Assembly: GCF_900112815.1 (NCBI RefSeq)
Contig: NZ_FOND01000001.1
Coordinates: 280,816 to 344,815 of the forward strand
DNA: 64,000 nucleotides
Reading direction: 5' to 3'
Origin: Blastococcus tunisiensis
GTDB lineage: Bacteria > Actinomycetota > Actinomycetes > Mycobacteriales > Geodermatophilaceae
Of the stretch, positions 50,561-59,381 are shown one piece after another. The translations under genes and the position numbers were made by a program. The notes below the pieces were generated by a model. The model had not been told where the DNA came from and ran no database searches. It saw only the letters and a list, made by a program, of their open reading frames with translations. Position 1 is the first letter of the stretch. Each line of letters begins with the position of its first letter.

Positions 50561-50566
50561 ACGCTA
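50561..50566 (-). promoter_or_regulatory. -10 hexamer TAGCGT for the carboxypeptidase gene
   Basis: The hexamer is read on the minus strand and ends seven bases before the ATG at 50553, which decides the start over an upstream in-frame ATG. Confidence 0.55.
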
Positions 50567-50798
50567 AGGGGGACGGGGCCTCGCGCGGCCCAGGGGGTGA
50601 CCCAGCGCACGCCCGGCGGGGCAGTTCGCAACGATCGCATCTCAGTCCGGAACACAGCGCTGGTGTCGGCGCCCCGCGCGGTTAGCGTTCCTCAGTCCTA
50701 AGCGATCGAGTCCGGCCGGTGGCCGGGGCCGATGGATCCCTGACCCACCCGGGACGCACCCCGACGAGACCGTGCGTCCCCCCAGAGAGGAGATCGTC

Positions 50799-51857
50799 TT
50801 GCGCCGAGCGCGGATGACGAAGGCTGCGGCACTGCTGCTGGCCGGCAGCCTGGCCCTCGCGGCCTGTGCCAGCGACGAGGACGGGGGCGACGCCGCCACC
50901 GGCAACGGTGGCGGTGGCAGCGAGGACCTCAAGATCGGCGTCGCTTACGACACCGGCGGTCGCGGCGACCGCTCGTTCAACGACTCCGCCATCGCCGGCG
51001 TCGAGGCCGCGATCGAGGAGCACGGCGGCGAGGTCCGGGACCTGAGCCCCAACTCCGACGCCTCCAACCGCGTGGAGCTGCTCACCCAGCTCGCCGACGA
51101 GGGCTACAACCCCGTCATCGCCGTGGGCTTCGCCTACGGCGATGTCATCGCCGACGTCGTGGAGCAGTACCCGGACACCACGTTCGCGATCATCGACTCC
51201 TCGGTCGAGGAGATCGGTGCCGAGAACCTGACCGGCCTGCTGTTCGCCGAGGAGCAGGGCTCCTACCTCGCCGGTGTCGCGGCCGCGCTGAAGACCGAGA
51301 CCGACCACATCGGCTTCGTCGGCGGCGTCGAGACCCCGCTGATCCAGAAGTTCGAGGCGGGCTACGTCGCCGGCGCCACGGCCGTCAACCCCGACATCCA
51401 GGTCGACGTGCAGTACATCTCGCCGGCCGGTGACTTCTCCGGCTTCAACGACCCGGCCCGGGGGCAGATCGTCGCGCAGGGCATGTTCGACGCCGGGGCC
51501 GACATCGTCTACCACGCCGCGGGTGGCTCCGGCCTGGGCGTCTTCCAGGCCGCCGCCGCCTCGGGTGGCCGCGCGATCGGCGTCGACTCCGACCAGTACC
51601 AGACCGTCGACGACCCCGCGCTGCAGGCCGTGATCATGACCTCGATGCTCAAGCGCGTCGACAACGCGGTCGAGTCGTTCATCGACTCCTACGTCGAGGG
51701 TGACTTCGAGGGCGGCCAGGACGTCGTCTACGACCTCGAGTCCGAGGGTGTCGGCCTGTCCGACTCCGGCGGCTTCATCGAGGACATCCAGGGCGATATC
51801 GACGACTACCGCCAGCAGATCATCGACGGTGAGATCGAGGTCCCGACGACCCCGTGA
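50799..51857 (+). CDS. BMP-family nucleoside-binding lipoprotein (PnrA-like)
   Basis: This 352-aa lipoprotein is the extracellular receptor of a nucleoside ABC importer. It has a signal peptide with lipobox LALAAC, a Gly-rich spacer, and a BMP/PnrA domain (KIGVAYDTGGRGDRSFND, NPVIAVGFAYGDVI, FAIIDSSVEEI, GFVGGVETPLI, IVYHAAGGSGLGV). TTG 50799 is chosen because GAGAGGAG lies six bases upstream; ATG 50814 is possible. It is first in an operon with ATPase, permeases, cdd and deoA, which points to pyrimidine/purine nucleosides. Confidence 0.93.
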   Translation: MRRARMTKAAALLLAGSLALAACASDEDGGDAATGNGGGGSEDLKIGVAYDTGGRGDRSFNDSAIAGVEAAIEEHGGEVRDLSPNSDASNRVELLTQLADEGYNPVIAVGFAYGDVIADVVEQYPDTTFAIIDSSVEEIGAENLTGLLFAEEQGSYLAGVAAALKTETDHIGFVGGVETPLIQKFEAGYVAGATAVNPDIQVDVQYISPAGDFSGFNDPARGQIVAQGMFDAGADIVYHAAGGSGLGVFQAAAASGGRAIGVDSDQYQTVDDPALQAVIMTSMLKRVDNAVESFIDSYVEGDFEGGQDVVYDLESEGVGLSDSGGFIEDIQGDIDDYRQQIIDGEIEVPTTP

Positions 51858-52168
51858 TCCCCGGTCGCGGGCCCGCTCCGGCGGGCCCGCGACCACGGTC
51901 GACCCCGACGGCGGGTCCGGGCGCTCGCACCAGCGGTGCGGAACCCCGGGCCCGCCGTCGTGATCCGGGGTCCGTTCGGCGGGCCCCCGCCGAACCCGGT
52001 CCCCGCGCGGGGACCGCGGTGCGACATCATGCGGCCAGCCCGAACCGGGCGCCGCGGGAGTCCGCGCCCGGCCCGGGTTCCCGCCGGCCGACGGTCGATC
52101 CCGTCGCCGGCGCCGACGGACAGCCGTGCGCCGCGCACCCGTGGCAGCACACGAGCGAGAGGCCCACC
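51858..52168 (+). other. structured intercistronic region between the binding protein and ATPase genes
   Basis: The 311 bases contain no good ORF but four consecutive stem-loops. These are a perfect 13-bp stem (51863-51875 with 51880-51892); a long stem at 51906-51960 with a GCACC-agc-GGTGC hairpin in its loop; GTTCGGCGGG paired with CCCGCCGAAC (51974-51995); and the palindrome GGTCCCCGCGCGGGGACC (51998-52015). They probably lower expression of distal genes relative to the binding protein, or act as a regulatory RNA. Confidence 0.6.
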
Positions 52169-53782
52169 ATGGCCGCAACAGGAGGAACCGGGGACGGCCC
52201 GCCCCCGGGTGCACGGTCCGGTGACGCCTACGCCGTCGAGCTGCGCGGCATCACCAAGCGCTTCCCCGGGGTGGTCGCCAACCGCGACATCGAGCTGCGG
52301 GTCCGCCGCGGCGAGGTGCACGCGATCGTCGGGGAGAACGGCGCGGGCAAGTCGACGCTGATGAAGACCCTCTACGGGATGCACCGCCCCGACGAGGGGA
52401 AGATCCTGCTCGACGGCCGCGAGGTGCACTTCAAGAGCCCGGCCGACGCCATCGAGGCCGGCATCGGCATGGTGCACCAGCACTTCATGCTGGCCGACAA
52501 CTTCACCGTCCTCGAGAACGTCGTCCTCGGCAGCGAACCCACCAAGGGCGTCCGGCTCGACCGGGCCGAGGCCCGGCGTCGCATCCGGGAGATCTCCGAG
52601 CGGTACTCGCTGGACCTCGACCCCGACGAGCTGGTCGAGAACCTCGGCGTCGGCGCGCGGCAGCGGGTCGAGATCGCCAAGGTGCTCTACCGCGGGGCGA
52701 CCGTCCTCATCCTCGACGAGCCGACGGCGGTGCTGGTGCCGCACGAGGTCGACGAGCTGTTCGGCAACCTGGCCGAGCTCACCCGCGAGGGCCTGACGGT
52801 CATGTTCATCTCGCACAAGCTCGACGAGGTGCGCCGCGTCGCCGACGCCATCACCGTCATCCGCCGCGGCACGACCGTCGGGACGGCGGATCCGCGGACG
52901 ACGACGGTCAAGGAGCTGGCCGAGATGATGGTCGGCTCGGAGCTGCCCTCCCCGGAGACCCGCAGTTCCACGGTGCGCGACGAGCCGGTCCTGGTCCTGC
53001 GCGGCCTCACCGTGCGCTCGCGCGAGGGGCGGGCGCTCGTCGACGACGTCGGCCTCACCGTGCGGGCCGGCGAGGTGGTCGGCATCGCCGGGGTCGAGGG
53101 CAACGGCCAGGCCGAGCTCGTCGACGCGATCATGGGCCTGCGCCCGCTCGCCGCCGGGCAGGTCCAGCTCGACGGCGGCACCACCGGCGACGGCGGGGAC
53201 GTCGCCGGGCTGGAGGACATCACCGGCTGGAGCACCCGGGCCCGCCGCGAGGCCGGCCTCGGTTTCATCCCGGAGGACCGGCACCGGCAGGGCATCCTGC
53301 TCGACGCGCCGCTCTGGGAGAACCGGATCCTGGGCCACCAGACGCTGCCGCCGGCCGCCAAGGGCCAGTTCATCGACCGCAAGGCGGCCCGTGCCGACAC
53401 CGAGCGGATCATGCAGGAGTACGACGTGCGGGCGCCCGGACCGGACACCCTCGCCGTCGCGCTGTCCGGCGGCAACCAGCAGAAGCTCATCGTCGGACGC
53501 GAGATGAGCTCGAGCCCGCGGCTGCTCATCGCCGCCCACCCCACGCGCGGCGTGGACGTCGGCGCCCAGGCCGCGATCTGGGAGCTGCTCAAGGACGCCC
53601 GGGCCGAAGGAATGGGAATCCTGCTGATCTCCGCCGACCTCGACGAGCTCATCGGCCTGTCGGACACGCTGCAGGTGATGCTGCGCGGCCGGCTCGTCGC
53701 CACGCTCGACCCGGCCACCGTCACACCCGAGGACCTCGGCGGGTACATGACCGGGGCCCGGAGCGCGGCGGGTGCCGCATGA
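52169..53782 (+). CDS. nucleoside ABC transporter, dual ATPase subunit
   Basis: The 537-aa product is a tandem ATPase of the sugar/nucleoside importer type. The first domain has Walker A GENGAGKST, a divergent signature NLGVGARQRVEIAK and Walker B VLILDEPTAVL. The second has a noncanonical P-loop region (GIAGVEGNGQAEL), signature ALSGGNQQKLIVGREM and a degenerate Walker B (LLIAAHPTRGVDVG). Asymmetric sites are usual in this family. ATG 52169 has GAGAGG upstream. It is coupled to the permeases by a 4-base overlap. Confidence 0.95.
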   Translation: MAATGGTGDGPPPGARSGDAYAVELRGITKRFPGVVANRDIELRVRRGEVHAIVGENGAGKSTLMKTLYGMHRPDEGKILLDGREVHFKSPADAIEAGIGMVHQHFMLADNFTVLENVVLGSEPTKGVRLDRAEARRRIREISERYSLDLDPDELVENLGVGARQRVEIAKVLYRGATVLILDEPTAVLVPHEVDELFGNLAELTREGLTVMFISHKLDEVRRVADAITVIRRGTTVGTADPRTTTVKELAEMMVGSELPSPETRSSTVRDEPVLVLRGLTVRSREGRALVDDVGLTVRAGEVVGIAGVEGNGQAELVDAIMGLRPLAAGQVQLDGGTTGDGGDVAGLEDITGWSTRARREAGLGFIPEDRHRQGILLDAPLWENRILGHQTLPPAAKGQFIDRKAARADTERIMQEYDVRAPGPDTLAVALSGGNQQKLIVGREMSSSPRLLIAAHPTRGVDVGAQAAIWELLKDARAEGMGILLISADLDELIGLSDTLQVMLRGRLVATLDPATVTPEDLGGYMTGARSAAGAA

Positions 53783-54978
53783 GCGTCGTCCGCCGCATGG
53801 GGATGGCGCTGTTCGCGCCCGTCCTCGCCGTCGTCGGCGCGCTGGTCATCTCCACCGCCGTCATGGCCGCGTTGCAGGTGAACCCGCTGCGCGTCTTCGA
53901 GGTGATGGTCGACTTCGGTGACTCGCCGGCGCAGCAGATCACCGCGCTGGTGGTGATCCTCAACCGCGCCATCCCGCTGTTCCTCGCGGGTCTGGCGGTC
54001 GCGATCGCGTTCCGCATGGGCCTGTTCAACATCGGCGTCGAGGGGCAGTACCGGCTGGCCACGATCGTGGCGGCGGCGGCCGGCGCGGCCGTGACGCTGC
54101 CCGGGCCGCTGCACGTGCTGTTCATCATCGCGGTGGCGGTGGTGGTCGGGGCCTTCTGGGCCGGCATCGTCGCGGTGCTCAAGGTGACCCGGGGCGTCAG
54201 CGAGGTCATCAGCTCGATCATGCTGAACTTCATCGCGCTGGGGCTGGCGTCCTACCTGCTCACCGGACCGTTCCGGGGCAGCGAGGAGGGCGCCTCCATC
54301 ATCAGCACGGCGGAGATCCCGGAGTCGGGTCAGCTCGGCGGCCTGAACGCCGTCTTCGACGTGCTGGGCCTGGCGAACCCGCCGCGGCAGCTCTACGGCT
54401 TCCTGCCGCTGGCGATCGTGCTGGGCGTCGCCCTCGCCGTGCTGCTCAACCGCACCCGCTTCGGCTACGACCTCAAGATCAGCGGCATGTCGCCGTCGGC
54501 GGCCGGGGCGAGTGGCGTCGACGCCCGCGCGATGGTGCTCAAGGCGATGCTGCTGTCGGGTGCGGTCGCCGGGCTCATCGGCCTGCCCGACCTGTTCGGC
54601 ACCACCCACTCCTACACGACCGACTTCACCGCCGGCCTGGGCTTCCTCGGTATCGCCGTTGCGCTGCTGGGGCGCAACCGGCCGCTGGGCATCGCCTTCG
54701 CCGCCCTGCTGTTCGCCTTCCTGGACCGCGCCCTGGTGCCGCTGCAGATCGCGGACTTCCCGGCCTCGGTCGTCACCATCATCCAGGGCACCATCGTGCT
54801 CGCCGTCGTGGTCGCCAACGAGGTCGCCCGGCGGGTCACCCGCCGGTCGGCCGAGCGGGGCAGCGCGGAGCCGCCCGCCCCGGTGGCGGGGGACGGCGGT
54901 TCCGCCGCGATGCAGACGCCGAGCGGTCCGGCCGGGCCGGCCGGGGACACCGACGAGCGGCAGGGGGCGCCGAGATGA
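53779..54978 (+). CDS. nucleoside ABC transporter permease 1
   Basis: The 399-aa product has about eight to ten membrane helices of the BPD_transp_2 family (FRMGLFNIGVEGQY, RGVSEVISSIMLNFIALGLASYL, GMSPSAAGASGVDARAMVLKAMLLSGAVAGLIG). The C-terminal tail is Pro/Ala/Gly-rich and disordered. It overlaps the ATPase and the second permease by four bases on each side (ATGA), typical of a translationally coupled importer complex. Confidence 0.95.
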   Translation: MSVVRRMGMALFAPVLAVVGALVISTAVMAALQVNPLRVFEVMVDFGDSPAQQITALVVILNRAIPLFLAGLAVAIAFRMGLFNIGVEGQYRLATIVAAAAGAAVTLPGPLHVLFIIAVAVVVGAFWAGIVAVLKVTRGVSEVISSIMLNFIALGLASYLLTGPFRGSEEGASIISTAEIPESGQLGGLNAVFDVLGLANPPRQLYGFLPLAIVLGVALAVLLNRTRFGYDLKISGMSPSAAGASGVDARAMVLKAMLLSGAVAGLIGLPDLFGTTHSYTTDFTAGLGFLGIAVALLGRNRPLGIAFAALLFAFLDRALVPLQIADFPASVVTIIQGTIVLAVVVANEVARRVTRRSAERGSAEPPAPVAGDGGSAAMQTPSGPAGPAGDTDERQGAPR

Positions 54979-56255
54979 GCACCGTGGTGACCTCACCGGG
55001 GACCCGGCCGAGCCGTGGTCCGCTCACCGACCTGCTGACCGGTGGCGGCAAGGGGCGGCGGTTCCTCTGGATCGCCCTGGCGGTGATCGTCCTCGTGTCG
55101 CTGGTGCGGGTCATCAGCGGCGAGGAGGCGCTGACGTCGTCCTCGACGATGTCTGCCGCGTTGCTGCTGGCCGTGCCGATCGGGCTGGCCGCGCTGGGCG
55201 GGCTCTTCTCGGAGCGCGCGGGCGTGGTCAACATCGGCCTCGAGGGCATGATGATCCTCGGCACCTGGGGGGCCGGCTACGCCGGCTACCAGTGGGGCTG
55301 GGGTGCCGCACTCGTCGGCGGGGTGCTCTTCGGCGCCCTCGGCGGGCTGCTGCACGCGATCGCCACGGTGACCTTCGGCGTCGACCACGTGGTGTCCGGC
55401 GTGGCGATCAACATCCTGGCCGCCGGGGTGGCGCGCTTCCTGTCCGAGCTGTTCTACACCGACAACCCGGCCGGTGGCGGTGTCACCCAGTCGCCGGCCA
55501 TGTCCAGTGACCCGCCGCGGCTGTCGCTGCCGGTGCTGTCCTCGGGCCCCGACCTGCTCGGCGACCTGGAGCGGCAGCACTGGTTCCTGATCAGCGACAT
55601 CGCCGGCGTCCTGCGCGGGCTCACGGGTGACATCGGCGTGCTGACGATCCTGGCCGTGCTCCTGATCCCGGCGTCCTACCTGCTGCTCTGGCGGACGGCG
55701 TTCGGTCTCCGGCTGCGGTCGTGCGGGGAGAACCCCGCGGCCGCCGACTCGCTGGGCGTCGCGGTCTACCGGATGAAGTACATCGCGGTGATCATCTCCG
55801 GCGGGCTGGCGGGCATGGGCGGGGTGTTCCTCGTCTTCATCGCCGGCATCTACCGGGAGAACCAGACCAACGGCCGCGGCTTCATCGGCCTGGCCGCGCT
55901 GATCTTCGGCAACTGGCGTCCGGGCGGCCTCGCCACGGGCGCGGGGTTGTTCGGGTTCGCCGACGCGCTGCAGCTGCGCAGCCGCTCGGCGGTGGTGGCG
56001 CTGCTGCTGCTGGTCGCCGTCCTGCTGGCCGGTGTCGCGGTGTGGCAGTCGGTGCGCCGGCGCCTGCTCCAGGCGATCCTGGCCGGTGCGTTCGCCGCCG
56101 CGGCCCTCACCGGCTTCGTCCTGATCGACGAGCTCCCGCCGGGCATCGTGTCGTTCACCCCGCACCTGACCACGCTGCTCGTGCTCTCCCTGGCGTCCCA
56201 GCGATTGCGCATGCCCCAGGCCGACGGCCTGGTCTACCGACGAGGAGAGCACTAG
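54975..56255 (+). CDS. nucleoside ABC transporter permease 2
   Basis: The 426-aa product belongs to the BPD_transp_2 family (LFSERAGVVNIGLEGMMILG, FGVDHVVSGVAINILAAGVARFL, LRSCGENPAAADSLGVAVYRMKYIAVIISGGLAGMGG). Additional hydrophobic segments at the C-terminus suggest a few extra helices. The stop TAG shares one base with the GTG of cdd. It partners with permease 1 to form the membrane channel. Confidence 0.95.
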   Translation: MSTVVTSPGTRPSRGPLTDLLTGGGKGRRFLWIALAVIVLVSLVRVISGEEALTSSSTMSAALLLAVPIGLAALGGLFSERAGVVNIGLEGMMILGTWGAGYAGYQWGWGAALVGGVLFGALGGLLHAIATVTFGVDHVVSGVAINILAAGVARFLSELFYTDNPAGGGVTQSPAMSSDPPRLSLPVLSSGPDLLGDLERQHWFLISDIAGVLRGLTGDIGVLTILAVLLIPASYLLLWRTAFGLRLRSCGENPAAADSLGVAVYRMKYIAVIISGGLAGMGGVFLVFIAGIYRENQTNGRGFIGLAALIFGNWRPGGLATGAGLFGFADALQLRSRSAVVALLLLVAVLLAGVAVWQSVRRRLLQAILAGAFAAAALTGFVLIDELPPGIVSFTPHLTTLLVLSLASQRLRMPQADGLVYRRGEH

Positions 56256-56680
56256 TGGCGGCGGTACGGCCGGACTGGGACGCCCTGCGGGCGGCCGCAC
56301 GCGAGGCCATGACGCACGCGTACGCGCCGTACTCGAGATTCCCGGTCGGGGTGGCCGGGCTCGTGGACGACGGCCGGGTCGTGACCGGCTGCAACGTGGA
56401 GAACGCCTCCTACGGGCTGGGCCTGTGCGCCGAGTGCGGCATGGTCAGCGACCTGGCCCGCACCGGCGGCGGCCGGCTCGTCGCGGTGGCGTGCGTGGGC
56501 GGCGACGGGCAGCCCCTGATGCCGTGCGGACGGTGCCGCCAGCTGCTGTGGGAGCACGGAGGGAAGGACATGCTCATCGAGACCGTGTCGCTGGGGATCG
56601 TGCCGATGGCCGAGGTGCTGCCCGACGCCTTCGGACCGGACGACCTGATCGCGGCCGCCGGGCGGGGGCAGGGCCGATGA
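56255..56680 (+). CDS. cdd: cytidine deaminase
   Basis: This 141-aa zinc enzyme converts cytidine and deoxycytidine to uridine and deoxyuridine. The zinc ligands are C58, C91 and C94, and the catalytic E60 lies in the C-A-E motif; TGCNVENASYGLGLCAECG and MPCGRCRQLLWE are intact. GTG 56255 overlaps the permease stop and has GAGGAG upstream. Its stop overlaps the deoA ATG. It salvages imported nucleosides. Confidence 0.96.
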   Translation: MAAVRPDWDALRAAAREAMTHAYAPYSRFPVGVAGLVDDGRVVTGCNVENASYGLGLCAECGMVSDLARTGGGRLVAVACVGGDGQPLMPCGRCRQLLWEHGGKDMLIETVSLGIVPMAEVLPDAFGPDDLIAAAGRGQGR

Positions 56681-57960
56681 GCAACGCCTTCGACGCGATC
56701 GACGTGATCCGGGCCAAGCGGGACGGCGTCCCGCTGTCCGCCGGGCAGATCCGCTGGGTGGTCGACGCCTACACCCGGGGGGTGGTGCCCGACGAGCAGA
56801 TGAGCGCACTGCTCATGGCGATCTTCTTCCGCGGGATGTCCGGGGACGAGCTGGCGGCCTGGACCCAGGCGATGATCGACTCCGGCGAGCGGAAGGACCT
56901 CTCCTCCCTCGGCCGGCCCACCGCCGACAAGCACTCCACCGGCGGGGTCGGTGACAAGATCACGCTGCCGCTGGCTCCGCTGGTCGCCGCCTGCGGGGTC
57001 GCGGTGCCGCAGCTGTCCGGCCGCGGGCTCGGGCACACCGGCGGCACGCTGGACAAGCTGGAGGCCGTCCCCGGGTGGCGGGCCGACGTGCACGAGGAGG
57101 CCTACCTCCGGCAGCTGCGCGAGGTGGGCGCGGTGATCTGCGCGGCGGGCAACGACCTGGCGCCGGCGGACAAGCTGCTCTACGCGCTGCGCGACGTCAC
57201 CGGCACGGTGGAGTCGATCCCGCTGATCGCCAGTTCGATCATGAGCAAGAAGATCGCCGAGGGCGCCGACGCGCTGGTCCTCGACGTGAAGACCGGTTCG
57301 GGCGCCTTCATGAAGAGCGCCGAGGACGCCCGCACGCTGGCCCGCACGATGGTGGGGCTGGGGGAGGCGGCCGGCGTCCGGACGGTGGCGCTGGTGACGG
57401 CGATGGACCGGCCGCTGGGTCGTGCGGCGGGCAACGCCGTCGAGGTGGCCGAGTCGGTCGAGGTGCTCGCCGGGGGCGGGCCGGCCGACGTCGTCGAGCT
57501 GACCCTCGCCCTGGCGCGGGAGATGCTGGCCGGGGCGGGCCGCGACGACGTCGACCCCGCGGACGCGCTGGCCGACGGGCGTGCCATGGACGTGTGGCGC
57601 GCGATGATCGCCGCCCAGGGCGGCGACCCCGACGCCCCGCTGCCGTCGCCGGCGGAGACGCACGTCGTCACCGCCCCGGCGACCGGCACGCTGACCCGGC
57701 TGGACGCGTTCTCCCTCGGGGTCGCGGCGTGGCGGCTGGGGGCGGGCCGGGCGCGCAAGGAGGACCCGGTCTCCGCGGCGGCCGGCGTCGTCTGGCGCGC
57801 GGGCGTGGGGGAGCAGGTCACCGCCGGTCAGCCACTCCTCGAGCTGCAGACCGACGACGCCGCGCGCATCCCGCGGGCGCTGGAGGCGCTGGAGGGCGCG
57901 GTCGGCGTCGACACCGGCGAGCAGCCCCTGCCGCTGATCCTGGACCGCATCACCGCCTGA
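56677..57960 (+). CDS. deoA: thymidine phosphorylase
   Basis: The 427-aa enzyme splits thymidine and deoxyuridine to base and deoxyribose-1-phosphate. Motifs are DKHSTGGVGDKITLPLAPL (phosphate binding), SGRGLGHTGGTLDKLE, SSIMSKKIAEGADALVLDVK, MDRPLGRAAGNAVEV, and a C-terminal barrel-sandwich domain (LGVAAWRLGAGRARKED). ATG 56677 overlaps the cdd stop. It is last in the nucleoside uptake and salvage operon. Confidence 0.97.
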   Translation: MSNAFDAIDVIRAKRDGVPLSAGQIRWVVDAYTRGVVPDEQMSALLMAIFFRGMSGDELAAWTQAMIDSGERKDLSSLGRPTADKHSTGGVGDKITLPLAPLVAACGVAVPQLSGRGLGHTGGTLDKLEAVPGWRADVHEEAYLRQLREVGAVICAAGNDLAPADKLLYALRDVTGTVESIPLIASSIMSKKIAEGADALVLDVKTGSGAFMKSAEDARTLARTMVGLGEAAGVRTVALVTAMDRPLGRAAGNAVEVAESVEVLAGGGPADVVELTLALAREMLAGAGRDDVDPADALADGRAMDVWRAMIAAQGGDPDAPLPSPAETHVVTAPATGTLTRLDAFSLGVAAWRLGAGRARKEDPVSAAAGVVWRAGVGEQVTAGQPLLELQTDDAARIPRALEALEGAVGVDTGEQPLPLILDRITA

Positions 57961-57969
57961 CGGCGGGGG

Positions 57970-58356
57970 TCACTCCTCGTCGGAGAAGCGGTAGACGACG
58001 TCTTCGGCCGAGTCGGTCGCGAACGCGTACACGAGGCGGAGGGCTCCGTCGCCGGTGTTGCGGAGGCCGTGCTCGGCGTCGCCCGGGACGAACACCGCGG
58101 AGCCCGCCGCGACCGGGTGCTCGACCCCGTCCAGGACGACGACCCCGCTGCCCTCCAGGACGTGGTAGACCTCCGGCTGGGGATGCCGGTGCCGCCCCAC
58201 CCATCCTCCGGGCGGCAGTTCCGCCCGGCCGGTGTACACCGCGGACGTGGCGGTGCGGTCCTGGCTGAAGACGACCTGGAACGAGACGTGCCCCCGGACC
58301 GGGTCGTGCCACACCTCGGGCTCGACGTCGGCGACGTGCCGGATCACTGGGTCCAT
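57970..58356 (-). CDS. cupin-domain protein
   Basis: The 128-aa small beta-barrel has cupin motif 1 (GRHRHPQPEVYHVLEG, with H-x-H and E/Q ligands) and motif 2 (PGDAEHGLRNTG), so it probably binds a metal. Function is unknown; such single-domain cupins can be sugar or dioxygenase-like proteins. ATG 58356 has GGGGGA upstream; a GTG three bases earlier is possible. It is tail-to-tail with deoA and divergent from the ABC exporter. Confidence 0.8.
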   Translation of the reverse strand: MDPVIRHVADVEPEVWHDPVRGHVSFQVVFSQDRTATSAVYTGRAELPPGGWVGRHRHPQPEVYHVLEGSGVVVLDGVEHPVAAGSAVFVPGDAEHGLRNTGDGALRLVYAFATDSAEDVVYRFSDEE

Positions 58357-58478
58357 CACGGCCACGTCCCCCGGAGGCGGTGCCGGCACACCGCGTCGGC
58401 CCGGAAAACTTCGGCCAGGGCGTGCTTCGGGGGAGGGCCGCGCCGGGTCCTCGGCGCGGAGGTGGAGACTGTCTTCCT

Positions 58479-59381
58479 GTGACACGGACTCCCGCTGCTG
58501 CCGGCGTGCTGCCGGCGCAGTCCGGCGCCCCGCTCGACGCGGACGCCGCCATCTCCATCCGCGGCCTGGTCAAGCGGTACGGCGACTTCGTCGCCGTCGA
58601 CGGGCTGGACCTCGACATCCGCCGCGGCGAGATCTTCGCGCTGCTGGGACCCAACGGGGCCGGCAAGACGACCACGGTCGAGATCTGCGAGGGCTACCGG
58701 TCGCGGGACGCCGGCGAGGTCCGGGTCCTGGGCGAGGACCCCGCCGACGGCGCGCGCTCCTGGAAGGCGCAGCTGGGCATCGTGCTGCAGTCCGGCGCCG
58801 GTGAGAGCCAGCTGACCACGCGGGAGATGCTGATCGCCCAGGCCTCCTACTACGCCGACCCCCAGGATCCCGACGAGGTGCTCGAGCTCGTCGGGCTCAC
58901 CGAGAAGGCCGGCGTCCGGGGCAAGGCGCTCTCCGGCGGGCAGCGCCGGCGGCTCGACGTCGCGCTCGGCATCGTCGGCCGGCCCACGCTGCTCTTCCTG
59001 GACGAGCCGACGACCGGCTTCGACCCGGAGGCGCGCCGCCAGTTCTGGTCGCTGATCCGGTCGCTGCGCGAGCTCGGCACCACGATGCTGCTCACCACGC
59101 ACTACCTCGACGAGGCGGAGGCGCTGGCCGACCGCGTCGGCGTCATCACCCGGGGGAAGCTGGTGGAGGTCGCGGTCCCGTCGCTGCTGGGCGGCCGCGA
59201 GACCGCCCCGGCCGTCGTCAGCTGGACCGAGGACGGTGCCCGCCGCACGGAGGCCACGGCCACGCCGACGGCCCTGCTGCGCGAGCTCGGGACGCGCTTC
59301 CCCGGGGAGATCCCCGACCTGGCGGTGGCCCGCCCCACGCTCGAGGACGTGTACCTGCAGATGATCGGTGAGGCCCGATGA
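58479..59381 (+). CDS. ABC-2 type exporter ATPase
   Basis: This 300-aa ATPase has Walker A GPNGAGKTT, the Q-loop in GIVLQSGAGE, signature LSGGQRRRLD, Walker B LLFLDEPTTGFD, the H-loop in TTHYLDEAE, and a C-terminal substrate-type extension ending ARPTLEDVYLQMIG. The GTG at 58479 is chosen to fit family length; GAGACT lies eight bases upstream. It overlaps its permease by four bases. The exported molecule is unknown; DrrA-like drug efflux is the nearest named group. Confidence 0.92.
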   Translation: MTRTPAAAGVLPAQSGAPLDADAAISIRGLVKRYGDFVAVDGLDLDIRRGEIFALLGPNGAGKTTTVEICEGYRSRDAGEVRVLGEDPADGARSWKAQLGIVLQSGAGESQLTTREMLIAQASYYADPQDPDEVLELVGLTEKAGVRGKALSGGQRRRLDVALGIVGRPTLLFLDEPTTGFDPEARRQFWSLIRSLRELGTTMLLTTHYLDEAEALADRVGVITRGKLVEVAVPSLLGGRETAPAVVSWTEDGARRTEATATPTALLRELGTRFPGEIPDLAVARPTLEDVYLQMIGEAR

